Below are positions 1 to 12,016 of a stretch of 64,000 nt of DNA, piece after piece. Origin of the DNA: Anopheles merus (lineage: Eukaryota; Arthropoda; Insecta; Diptera; Culicidae); assembly GCF_017562075.2 (NCBI RefSeq), contig NC_054084.1, positions 29,666,308 through 29,730,307 on the forward strand. The letters run 5' to 3'. Numbering within the stretch: the stretch's first letter is position 1; each line of letters starts with the position of its first letter. Position numbers and translations under genes: made by a program. The notes beneath the pieces are model-generated. The model was not told the DNA's origin. It saw nothing but the letters and a program-made list of their open reading frames with translations, and did not search any database.

Positions 1-110
1 TTCAATTCGTCCGCTGCCTGCAGAGCTTTAAACGAAACGAGCGATAGAGAAGCTGGATCCAGCCATCTCAGGACGGGTCAAACTAATTAAAAGAACACAA
101 ACAGGAAGCA

Positions 111-248
<138 letters not shown>

Positions 249-887
249 TTTCAGAGAGACCTTAGGGACAGCCCCGAACGTGCCAAAGATTTCGCCACTA
301 CACTACCAGGTAGAGATAGATGTCCCCAGTTTTCAGTTCCTCAGTGTAGCTGCAATGGAGTAGCGATTTTCGGTGTTTTTGTAGGTATCGACCTCCACGC
401 GCCTCGTAACCTAACTCACCTCCGTTGTAGGTGTTGCGTCTGCTTGTCCAGTGTCCAATTTGAATGTTGATCGTGTGTTCCATCGTCCTTTGGAATTTTA
501 GGTTCATTTTCTCCCATACTCAATGGTTTGAGCCACCGTGCAGCAGCAGCATCCCCGCCGTTCGTTACCTGCAAATGAACGAGTGTTTAGAACATGTGTA
601 GAGTGTAGCGTCTCTTTATCGGTTTCAGTAGTGCATCCCGGCAGCGGAATTTTTGCACTAAAAAGTGGAAAACTTTTTCTAAAAAAATATATATAAAAAA
701 AAAGACAGCCACCCCATTTTGTGTGAGATAAGGGGTCTGTACGCGTACAGTCCTACGCAGTGCCCAGAGTACGGTAGTAGTTGTTTGTCGTGTAACGTTT
801 GCATTAAAGAAAAGGACTTTTTTCGGCTCAGTTTCTCAGCCTCAGTTTTCGCGAAAAATGGTTGATGTCCTCCTGCAAATTCACCTA

Positions 888-1572
888 CAGGCTTGTCCAG
901 GAGTTCTCATAGCTGTGGGACACTTACTTTATTGACTCTTTCTTACACCCGAATAGAACGTTGGACAAATCCAATAGGAATTTCCAAGGAGCTTGTCCAA
1001 AAAGAGTACCATTTAGTCTAATTTCCAACATACGTAGTTCACTTTAATGATAAAGTTGGCAAAAATCCGGAGTCGACTCCGATCCGACTCGAATAAATTC
1101 GGAGTCGACTCCGGAAAGTAGGTTCGCGCTGCAATATCCGGAGTCACATGGAATCGTCCGGTGTCGCCCGAAGTCGTTTGGAGGCGTTCGGAGTCCTCTG
1201 GAGTCGGTTGAGCTCGGCTTGTATAGGTAGTGGATGCGCAAATTGGAAGACAAAAAAACACAGCGAAAGGAAATGTCTGATCACACGGCTCCTGTTGACT
1301 CCGACCAACTCCGATTCCGGACGACTCCGGACGACTCTGAACGACTCCGACGACTCCGAACGCCTCCAAACGACTCCGGACGACTCTGGACGACTTCGAC
1401 TCCGGGCGGATCTAGTGGTTCCATTTTGCCGGAGTCGGAATCGGACTTACAATAGTCGGAGTGGGATCGGAGTCGTGAGTGCGCTCCATACAGCACATCA
1501 CTAGTTCACTTCCCGATAAGAAAGAGTCAAGGAAGTGACCCTCAACTATGAGAAACCCCACGGAGAACCGAG
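888..1572. mobile_element. MITE, copy 1 (685 bp, minisatellite cargo)
   Basis: The element is flanked by TA on both sides. Its two ends are imperfect inverted repeats of about 70 bp carrying the family signature: a CAGG...TCCAGG start, then GTTCTCATAG, then a GACTCTTTCTTA block. The right end reads the same on the other strand (CTATGAGAAACC...). Three shorter relatives are in this window. Unlike them, this copy carries an inserted block (about 1070-1500) of ACTCCGGACG-type short repeats, which accounts for its larger size. No transposase frame is present, so it is non-autonomous. TA flanks suggest the Tc1/mariner superfamily, which is inference. Confidence 0.75.
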
Positions 1573-4500
1573 TAAAATGATCGCGTTTAGTTTTGGCATC
1601 ATTGCTTGCCGCTGGGAAGCCAGTGGACGCGATTTCTGATGCGGTTTTCCATGTTTCACAGGTAATATTTCACTGTTTGGTCGGTTGCATTGACCTCCCT
1701 GGTCAAACGATCACAGCGATCAAGCGACTTTCGGTCCCTTGGACTTCATTGTTCGCATCATTTGAAGATTATTGTTGCTCAGAGTCGTCGGCCATTCGGA
1801 ACTGGGCTTTATTTTCAATGCTCTAAATGTTGTCTAATAGTGCCAAGATGACGTAGATACCGGAACAGGCTAATACGACGTCCACAAACTGCCGCACGGA
1901 GTCCGTTTTAGACGCTACAGGGTGCCGTTCTTTGATCGCGCACGCTCTTGAACGAAGTAGCTTCACTCGTTTAGCCATCACGGTTAGAGTTCATCTGATA
2001 GAGGTGTCAAATTTTGTCTCCTGACCCTTGAGATACTATTATTGAAAGTGAGATTAACGTGTTGTTAGTACGGCTGAAGGATAACCCCATGAAAAGTCGA
2101 CTATTGTTGTCAATTTTTTTAATGCAAACGTTAACCTTAACGTACGGTAGAAGTTAACGAGAGCGTATCAGCTTACAAGCCCACAGGGCTACCGCGTACA
2201 AAAAACCGAACCAACGGTAATGCAAGAAAGATTTGTGGATTTCTGTTCGATTTTAAATGAAAATAAAAAATAAAATAAAAAGTAATAGAAAAGAAAAAGC
2301 AACACTAACTTAAGAAAACACTATAAACTAATCGTTCGTTCTCATGATGACAAGTACTCGGTTGCGGGGAAAATAATGGACACCATTGCTTTACTATTAG
2401 TTCAAACGATGGTGAAATGTGTATGTGTTTGTTTTTATTGTGGAATACGCAATTTGGAGCAAAAAAAAAAACACACACACGCCAACGCATTTCCTTGTTA
2501 CGACCGTATATGTTCCTTTTCCTTTCTGTTTTTTTTACTAGCTTTGTATACCACAAGATGGTTTTAGTAATTATATTAGTACTTTACTGTTCAAACTGCC
2601 AGCGCAACGTTAACGTCTATTAGTAGTATGTAATTGTAGTAATTTGCATTCGCACTTGGTAATGCCACCATCCATTTCTATGTTTTTTTGCTTGTTTGTT
2701 TGCTTACCTTTATTTGCTTTTCGTGCGCGTTTTCTTCTCTTTTTTTCTTTTCATAATTCTAAACTGTGTTAAATTCATGTGTGTGTTTTACACTTTTCAT
2801 GTGCCGATTCCTGTTTTTCTTCTTTTTTGTTTTTTTTTCTAAATTTTTCCTTCCTATTATTTCTCTTCCCCTATACTTCACGCTTGCTTCAGAGACCAAA
2901 TCTTTCCTACACGCGAAGAGGGTTCGTTTATTTTTGAATTCCTACGATACGGGAGATACATTTTACATCTTCTACAACAAATCTAAGTTGAATGTCGCGT
3001 TTTTAGTCTTTCATTATTTTATGTTTTTTTTTCTACATCGTTTGCAAGCATTTTCAGGGCATTTTTGTTTGTTGTTGCAAGGGGTTTCTCTTTATCCTCA
3101 GACTGAATGGGTAGGTAATTGATGATTATCTGTTGACGGAGTTGATTTTATATGTATGTTTCTCGATTTTTCTTTATACAGGGCGCGGTACCGCGTTTGC
3201 CACGTGAAAATGGTGCGGGGGGAAAAAAACAGAAACGTTACGCATGATTGGATACTTTTTTTTATATTTTCTATTACATCGTGACTTGTCTTTTGCTAAT
3301 GCATTAATCCAGAGTTCCAGTATGTGGTATGAGTTGTTTTGTTTGTTTTGTTTGTTTGAATAATCTACTATTTGCTATGTGTCATTAGTGTAATACGCAT
3401 GCATTGTCTGTGCGGTCTCTCGATCGCATCGATTTGAAGAGAGCCGGAGAGAGTTGTGTTGCTGTCTATAATATGTCCGGTTAGGGTGTCTGGCACCATA
3501 CAAAGGGTTGGACGACTGAATAAAATGCTGCCCACCCGTAATGCCCAAACTCTCAGGATAGCCCCCACTATTACTATTACTGTTATGTGTCGCTCTTTGC
3601 AGAGTGGAGTGGAAACTGGGAACGAAATGGAGCGCTGCACAGTAGCAGTAGTTGGCTCGATCGATACAATAAATAGCATTCACTACAAGTACGTTAACAG
3701 TGTTGTTTTGAGTGGTCTTTTGTTTTTAGTTAGCAATTTCAGTGGGAGAATTTAACTCGATACACGGAGTACTATTACTATTGCAGCACGTTTTTTTTCG
3801 TTATTTTGTTCTTTGAACTAGCAAAAGATCTTCGCAACGCATTTGCACTGAAATTCTGAAACCATACTGGCTCTTTTAGTTGATCGTACAACGAGAATGG
3901 ATAAAGAGAGAGAGAAAGAGATAAAACAGCGCATTTTTCTGGTCACTCAATAAAAAATTGAAACAGTTTAGCATCAAAACACCCTGTTTGCCTCATGTTT
4001 ATGTTACGTCTCCAAGGCAAGCTTGCAGCGATTTTGTTTGAGGGCTATTGGGGATGGCAAGTTCCATCCAATTTTCATTCTATCGTACTAACTACAAGTC
4101 TCCCGTCTAAACGCACGTAACGATCGGCTAACTATCGGCGACTTGTGAGACTCAGCTACTGGTATGGTTTTCGATATACGAAACGAGTTCAATCCATCAC
4201 AAACACGCTACAAAACACGCCGCTTTTGCGCCGCTCTAAGATTGGTGATGCTGTACGTGGAAGCTATAAGAGCACGTTTGCGAGGGGGCACAAAACAGAA
4301 CGGGGAGGAAAAACAACACATAAAACAACACAAATTCAGCTAGATTGAAGAAAATAGTGGAGCATAAAATCTACTTAACAGAGCGAGAGAGATAGAGAGG
4401 GAGGAAAAATAGGATTTACAAAACAGTGCAAAACAGACTAACAGAAAACGCCTCTACCAACTGACGAGGTGTCACGAAGGAAAAGAAAAACATAAATAAA

Positions 4501-5406
4501 GTCTAGATAAAGATTCGTAACGTAACTACACCTATGTACAGAGTTGAAAACTACCAGCCTACAGCAAAAGCAATTCACCTAAATAAGAGAAAATAAGAAG
4601 AGAGTGTAAAATGTACAAGATAACAGCTTGAGAATAATAGCGGAAAACGCTGTTCCCCGTAATGCTGCCACCTATCCAGCAGTTGTGCCGCCTTTCCAGT
4701 CCCGAAAAAGCAAATAAACAAAAAAAAAATAGAATACTACCTACAGATCTAAGGTTAATTCTAACCGCGTCATTCCATTTCTTCGCCATCATTACACAGC
4801 ACCACAGGGCAGAGAACGCTTCCGCGTGTGCTGTCCATTGCTCTAATGGCTACGTTTCTTTTCTTTTGTTACCATTAATTAGCTATTTTACACGGAGCGG
4901 TACACAACTAAAGCCTAACCGAAATCAACGGCATTAAACCGGTTCAAAAAAAGGAAAGAAAAAAAATAAGGATAATGAACACAACGTACGGGTTATTCGC
5001 CGCAACGCTTTCGCGCGAATGATGGAATGGAAACACCGTCCTTGTGGCAGAGTTTTAGCGCGGAGACTTCACAAAACGGAAAGATAAATACTTTTACACA
5101 CACGCTGCACTGCGCTGTAGTAGTGTGTTTTTTTGTCTGCACTTGGTTAGTGCTTTCTTCTTTTCGCCACACCTGACCAGACGCATCACCAACATCACCA
5201 GCATCATCATCATCACCAAGGAAACGCGGTTGCCCTACTGCTGCTGCTCTTTTCCCCCTTACTAGGAAGTTATCTACTACACACGCAAGCACGCGAGCAC
5301 GTGCACATACACTCGCACACAACAAGGATCACATTCAGATATTCCGACCCAGAACGAAAGGACGATTACACACTTCAGCCCGCACTGCGTCCGCTGCGTC
5401 CTGCTT

Positions 5407-8400
5407 TCAGATTTGAGCTGCACCACCATCGCTAGTACTATTGCTATTATCGAACGTGGAACGATCGTCGTCACGGACCGGGGAGGAGGATGAGGAGGAG
5501 GAGGACGCCGACGAGGAGCCTGCTACGTCCGTCCGTCCATTACTGCTGCTCACTGCTGCCGGCAGGGTGCCATTGACGTTGCTACTATTGATGCTACTGC
5601 TACCGTTACTGCTGCTGCTGCTGCTGCTGCTGCCACTGGCCGGTTGGCCACCGTGCCGTGGGTAAGAAATGCCAAGCCCGGACGAACTGCACGCGTCACT
5701 TCTGCTTCCGTTGCTGGTGCCGTTGTTCAATCGGTGCGCTGGCCGGTGCTGCTGCTGCTGCTGCCCAACCGATACCGTGCTGACCATCGTCGAGGAGGAC
5801 GGAACGGAAGACGAGGACGAGGAGGAGGAGCCGGACGAAGAGTTCGAAGAGGAGGACGAAGCGGCCGACGTGCTAGCGCCATCATCACCCCCGGGCGTTA
5901 CCTGCTGCAGGTAGGTGTCAAGGCGATCCACGAGTCGTTCTGCACAAAAAAAGTAAGGGAAATTAATTATTTTCTCGATCAATTCGGCATACAGTGACGA
6001 ACTTACCATCTTCACTGTCGTCAATGGCGCTGTCATCGATGGCACTGTCATCGATGGCATTATCGTCCGATTCCACCATCGACAGCGGCACCATCCGTAT
6101 CCAGGGGGTCGTCGTTTCGGCAGCTTGGTTCGACTGGGCCGTACCACCCGCCGCACTGCTTGCCCCGGCCGAGCTGCTGCCGCCGGGTGGCGGCGTGCTG
6201 TTGCACCCGTTCATGTTTTTCGTCTTGGTCCGGCAGGTGTTGTACGCACCGCAGTGGGTACACTTCAGCCCAACGACGTGGAACTTTACCGTTGACTCCT
6301 GCAAGAATTGCATTGTATAAGCGAGCTTCACAACGAAACCGTTCGCGCACACTCACCTTGTGGCAATCTTTGCACAGAATGTCCACGAAATAGTTCGCGT
6401 ACTCCTTTGGCATGGGTGTGGCGGCCACCTCCGCGTCCAGATACTCCCACAGCTGGTTCATGTCCATCATCGAGGTCTGGCAGGTGGGGCAAGCATAATG
6501 GCCGGACGAAAGCTGCGTTATCGAGCAAAGTAAAGAACAAAAAAAAAAACGCGATTATTAGGATTCAAAATTGCATTTTGGCGAGCAAACCCACTTACCA
6601 GCTCTTCAAAGCACGTTCGATGAAGCAGGTGGCCACAGTCCGGAATGTGGCACGGTATGCGGGAAGTGTGTATATCGTCCAGACACACGGGACAGTTGGA
6701 TCGGGACACATTTTCCACGCACTGAAAGCGGTGAAACGAATATAAATACATTTTTACTTGCTTTCACAGGCGTTTTCACGTCAATTTCCAGCCGCAAACT
6801 TACCCTATGGCCGTCGTACTTTAGCTGCAGCGGTAAACACATATTGCAAACCTCACAATGAAAGAACCGTCCGCGGCCACCGACGCGGCAGATGCCGCAC
6901 CCATCACAGTGATACTGATTGCGGTCCTCGTCGTCGAACAGATTGCACACCAGGCATGTGTACTGTTGAAATTAAGAGAAGGTTTGCAATGGATTTCAAA
7001 GGGTTTATCACCGTTTTGTGGATTAAAACATCGATCTTTTAAAAGTGGCATTTTCCCTGTTTATTATTAGCTTAATGATTTATATGTTTTTTTTCTGATC
7101 TAACTTGCGCTTTAATCAATAATTGAACATTAGTAACATGCTATTGATAATGAGCTAATTTGTTTATTTTATCTTTAAAATTGCATACTTCCAGGTCGAA
7201 TTCGCTTGACCTACTTACGCTGTAAGCTCAAAAAGGTTTTGATATAATTTAAGTCTATTTGCTTGTATTTCTTTGGTTTATACACGCTTACAGGGTTTTC
7301 CACGGGGGTTTCTCATAGTGGTGGGGCACTCCCTTGACTCTTTCTGATTGGGAAGTGAACTACATACGATGGAAATTGGACGCTATAGCACCCTATTTGG
7401 ACAGGCTCCTTTAAAATACCTATGGGATTTATACAACAAGAGTGCAATAGAGTCCAATTTCCATAACGTTACATTACATTCGGGAAGAAAGAGTCAATTC
7501 GAGAAGAAAGAGTCAATTCGGGAAGAAAGAGTTCCACGGCTATGAGAACTCCTGGAAAACCCTGTATCTTATATCGATTAAGTGCAATCCAGATTTGTGG
7601 TGGGAGCACGGAATCGGACCTACCCGATTCCGATTTCATGTTCGGAATCAATTTCCGAGCCGATTCCGATGCTGGAACCGATTTCGATTGCGGAGTCGAT
7701 TCCGGAGTCAATTTCGGAGCCGATTCCAGAGTCGATTCGAGCATCGGAATCGACTCCGGAATCGGAATCGACCTGGGAATCGCAATTTGCTCCGGTAATC
7801 AAATCAGGATTGACTTCAGACTTCAGACTTCGGAATCAGGAATTAGCTCCGGAATGAGAATTAGCTCCGAAGTGAGAATTAGTTCTTGAATTAAAATAAG
7901 AAGTTTCAGAAGCGAAATCAGTCCGGGAATCTCCATGAGAATGGATCATTTACTAGTAAATTATAATTCATTGCGGCTATCAATACATAGGATCATTATA
8001 TGATCCAAACGTCTATTCTTATGAGGATGCCGGAACAGACTCCGTTTCGAAGGCAATTCTGATTTTAAAGCTAATTCCGGAACCGATTCCGGTACCCATT
8101 TCCGGAGCCGATCCTGGGATCTATTTCAGAGTTGATTCCGGAATCGATTCCAGAAAAGTTCGGAGCTAGCCGAAATCGATTCCGACGAAATCTTCATTTT
8201 TCGCATCACTAATCCAGATATTCCTTAGCCCCAAGCTAACGCTTTAATTTCCACCTTCACCCTGACCTCGACACTGAGATACCAAAAACCCAGCCCAGTA
8301 GAAACAACGACCCTTCCAAAACAATACTTACCCGCCCGAACCGTACGCCACACTTTTCACACTCCGCCTGCACACGCTGCCGGGTGTCGCACTCGGTGCA

Positions 8401-9355
8401 GATCAGCTCCGTCACCGTTTTCCGGTTGAAAAAGTGCGTTTCGTTCTCGTCGTGACAGTATCGACACATGTAGAATTTGTTGCAGCATGGTGTCTGAAAG
8501 TGGGTAAAGGAAAATTTAAATTCATTCCAACTATTAGCATGCAGAGGGAGGGGGGGTTTATAGCATAGCTTTGTCTGCATGAGACAGATTGGAGATTAAT
8601 CATAAGCTCGGGTAGGGGAAAGGGCAATGCCGCAAAAACGGTCAGACCGACAATAAAAAACCTAGCAGCGCGTGCTGCGATCTCCGCGATCGCGACCGGT
8701 GTGTGTGTGTGTGTGTTGGTTGTGCCACCGCCGCCGCCTGCTGCTACGGGATGGTGAAAGTGATTTTTGCTCCACTCAAATCATAAATTATCATCTTATT
8801 ATCCAAGGGTAATGAGAAAATGCGCCACAGCACAGAAACACACACACACACAGAAAGATATGCAAAAAAACATAAAAAAATACGGAAAAAGGCAAAACTT
8901 CGTTACAGTTTTGATCCGCATTGCCGCCAACGTCTACGTGTGTATGTGGCGGCCGTACATCTCCTGTACATCGCCGCGGTGGCTGAAAGAAAGTGAATGA
9001 ACTGGCTCTGGACGGACGGCTCGCTGGCCTGCCATACCGGGGGGCCGGTTTTCGCTACTTTCGCTCTCACGTTTCTTCTGTGCTTTCTTCGGTGTGCGGC
9101 GCGCTCGGCGGCGGCTCACGATAACCTTGGCTTCCTTTGCGGCTCCCCGTGTGTGTGAGTGCAACACGGGGAAGTGTGAAGCCTGGTTCCTGGTGTTCCG
9201 GGTTCCCGGATTGCAAATAGAGCACTTACCACAAATTTGGCCCGCCGCTTGTAGTGCGCACAGCCGACACGTTTCTCGTCCCCGTCCTGGTCGGCGGCAA
9301 CGGTGGCCGCCCCATTGCCACCGGGTGGCGTCGGAATTGGTTTCTTTTCGTCCAT
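5407..9355 (-). CDS. RCHY1: RCHY1/Pirh2-type RING and CHY zinc-finger E3 ubiquitin ligase
   Basis: Seven coding exons on the minus strand: 9355-9230, 8493-8332, 6962-6804, 6721-6599, 6512-6357, 6298-6007 and 5939-5407. All have GT-AG borders and consistent phase, giving about 516 aa. In order: a CHY zinc finger (from GCAHY at residue 31), a CTCHY finger (about 96-145, YHCDGCGICR), a RING-H2 (C159-x2-C162 ... CGHLLHRTCFEE ... C198-x2-C201) and a C-terminal zinc ribbon (about 237-265). This is the architecture of RCHY1/Pirh2, which ubiquitinates p53 and other nuclear and cytoplasmic substrates. The start at MDEKK was chosen because the conserved CHY domain follows 30 residues later. The vertebrate protein is about 260 aa. 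This one is nearly twice as long because of a low-complexity Ser/Gln/Asn tail, encoded by the end of exon 6 and all of exon 7. Intron 2 holds a MITE and a minisatellite. Domain assignment is secure; the substrate is unknown. Confidence 0.92.
7291..7564. mobile_element. MITE, copy 2 (274 bp)
   Basis: Lies in intron 2 of the RCHY1-like gene, flanked by TA. The left end CAGGGTTTTCCA and the right end TGGAAAACCCTG are inverted repeats that extend through the CTCATAG and GACTCTTTCT blocks. Near the right end, an 18-19 bp AGTCAATTCGGGAAGAAAG unit occurs about three times in tandem. No coding capacity. Confidence 0.8.
7604..8212. repeat. GATTCCGGAGTC-type diverged minisatellite
   Basis: Dense, imperfect copies of a roughly 12-bp self-complementary motif (GATTCCGGAGTC and variants) occupy about 7604-7880 and 8040-8180, ending near GCATCACT. 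Because the motif and its complement alternate, the block can form snap-back hairpins. It lies in intron 2 of the RCHY1-like gene. It may be the core of a foldback element, but I could not define ends. Confidence 0.6.
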
Positions 9356-9498
9356 CGTTCGTTTGCGACACGGGCTGCTGCTCTGCGACGGCTCCTGCTG
9401 CTGCTGGTGGTCGCACAGGTGGCAAAGAATGTAGCGCAAAAAGCAGGAACAACAATGGAACACTTGCCGGGGCAATGTGGCTCTGACTTGAGATTTTG

Positions 9499-9499
<1 letters not shown>

Positions 9500-9537
<38 letters not shown>
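9500..9537. repeat. (GT)n microsatellite
   Basis: A short, nearly pure GT run just upstream of the RCHY1-like start codon, probably in its 5' UTR or first intron. Confidence 0.9.
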
Positions 9538-9538
<1 letters not shown>

Positions 9539-11801
9539 AGATTGAAACAAAAGCACAATTCTACACAAGCTTCATGGCAGGTTTGCAGCGACCGGAACCA
9601 CACTCTCGCGCCACTATTGTTTACACAGGTAACATTTGTGACACTTGTTGTTGGGATGAACTGCAACGCGTCGGAATCGCCCAAAAAAAAAACCACCTTC
9701 ACTTCTCACTTGCCATACAAAAAACGGATTTTCCACCTTTCAAGCCGAGTCAAAATTGGGCCCCCACAACACCGTTTGCTTGCATTAGAGAGACACACAC
9801 TTCAAAAACTTCACTACGAAATACACCTACACTAGAAACTGGAAATGTAAAACAAAACGAATTATTAAGCTATTTTTCTGGAGAAAAAAATCGTTCACTG
9901 TGGGGTACAAAACAAACAAATAGACCGTTGTTGTAGCCAAAAGAAAGAAAAAAATATTGATCGATGACGACTGTTGCTGCTGGCTGGCTGGCTGGATGGT
10001 GTTGCTGGCAGCCACAGTGCAACAATCACAGCAACCTACACCAGAAGGCTACACAGAGACAGACACACACAGGCACGCCAGCTCACACTCTCTAAGGTAT
10101 GTCAATAAAAAATAAAAGTCTTTTCAAAAAAGGGAAAGTGAAACTGCACACACACGCGACGACGACCACGACCACGACGGCCACGACTGGATCGCGCGCG
10201 TCTCTTTCTTCTTTCACTTTGACGTCGCGGAATGATGATGATGATGAAGTTGAGAGGGAGGCTGACGATGACGATGATGATGGTGAGGGGGTTGCGTGCG
10301 GTTCGTTTCATGGGTTGCTATGTTCGCTTGCTCCACTCCTCTCAACGTCATCGATTGCGCTCTCCGGGAGTGTGTGTGTGTGTAGTGTGCACCTTTGTTG
10401 TTGCTGGGTTTGCAGTGGTGCGGGACGACTGCATCTTCCACCAGCGCGATTCGATTGAGAAGAGTCCGTGATGCTAAATGCCACTGGGAGTTGTGCCTTC
10501 TCTTTCCGCTTGCCCTACAACTCCTCCTGGTTAAACTATTCCTCCTGAGTTTTTTTTAGTGAGCAAACACATCGGCCAGAGCCGCGTAATCGCACTTTTG
10601 CTGGTTACGAAACGCTTCTGAACATCGATCGACTGTCGGAAACGCGTCGGTTCTAGGCACAGCACACAGCTCTTCTTTTCCTCTCGTCGCTCGCCACATA
10701 GCAAATTCTAGCGCACTGCTGGCAAACGCGCGCGTGTGTGTGTGCGTTCAAGTTGCTTCCTAATCAACATCCCAGACAGTTTGATCTTGCTTCTTTTCCT
10801 GGATTCCGAGGGCAAATCACACCACTGGATGGATTTTCACTTCACACGCTCACGCAGTGTGTGTATGTGTGTGCCCTGTGTCAGCCACACGAACGGCCAG
10901 CACAGCGAACGCACCTGCGAGCAGCTGGGAAGGCACGGCGACGGGCACGAGGTTGCAGGGAAATTTTCACTTTCACGGTTGTCGCTTTTCTCTCACTTCC
11001 AAGGCACGGGAGTACAGCGTGTGTCTGTGCGTGTGTGTATGTGTGTCTGTTCCTCCTTCCCGTGCGTGAGGCACATCAATTTTCCACCCCAATCCGTTCG
11101 CCAATCGGAACCAGCTTACTTGCGATTGTACACTTTATTGCCACCGATTTTCCATTTGCAGCGCACCCCGTAAAAAGTGGAATCAGTTTCGCAGCAGCGT
11201 ACACACACAGCGTAAATTTACAACGAATTGGAAAATTGGCTTTGACAGCTCGTGTAGAAGAAATAGGGAAAGGGAGGGGGGGCAAGAGCGGCTGAAGCTG
11301 TCAGTTTGACTGCTCAGGCGTCCGACGGCGAAGACGTTTGAAGCGTCTGATTTTATGTCGGGTTTTCGCCCGTTGCGTTTTTAAAAAAGCCGTTGATGGT
11401 GGGAATGAAATTAGAAGTTCTACGATCCAAAAATGATGAAGTTATTATTAAAATCCAAACAGTACATGCATTAAATCGTAAGAATTAACTTTAAGCATGA
11501 TAAGGTTCATTTGAATAAAGCGTAAAACTAAAGTAAGTTTCAAAATAACGGTTGCCTGATGAACAAATCTGTGACAGTGGAGCTGCCGATGTTACTAACA
11601 AAAAAACGAAGCACAAGTTCAATGAAATATGAAAACTTTTTTTATTAGCATCATTATAATTGATTTCAGTGTAAGAACTGTGAGATATATGCAATTCATT
11701 GTATATAATTTGTACGTATGTTTTCTAAAGCCTCGTTCGACTATTTCAAATTTTAATCCAACTGCGCTAACACCTCATCTACAACATGCAATAGAATCCA
11801 G

Positions 11802-11807
11802 TTTATT
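11802..11807 (-). terminator. candidate poly(A) signal for the MBOAT7-like gene
   Basis: AATAAA on the minus strand about 210 nt downstream of the MBOAT7-like stop codon. The position suits a short insect 3' UTR. Other AT-rich hexamers nearby make this a candidate only. Confidence 0.4.
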
Positions 11808-12016
11808 TAACTAACAAATTTTTAATGTAAAAACGAAACATTTACCCGCAAACAACATCACTAGAAGCATCTAACTTAATAAAGTCTATTCTCTTCGTAA
11901 CTCGTGAACACCTTTAATTTGTGTGTTATAAAGCCATCTTCCCTTCAGCTCGGTGCAACAAATTTGAGTCTAGCAGTTGCTGTGTGTCATGAGAACCAAA
12001 AAAGGGGCCATACGGC

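Larger units (their letters stand above)
9356..12016. other. spacer between RCHY1-like and MBOAT7-like genes
   Basis: Contains the 5' UTR and promoter of the minus-strand RCHY1-like gene at its left part, with GT (about 9500-9537), GAT and GAC microsatellites, and the 3' UTR of the MBOAT7-like gene at its right end. No conserved coding exon was recognised. Open frames here are His, Thr, Val or Cys-rich products of the microsatellites. Confidence 0.5.

Noticed and set aside
5441..5914. plus-strand acidic and Leu-rich frames (74-117 residues)
   Set aside because: Complements of the poly-Ser codons in the last RCHY1-like exon.
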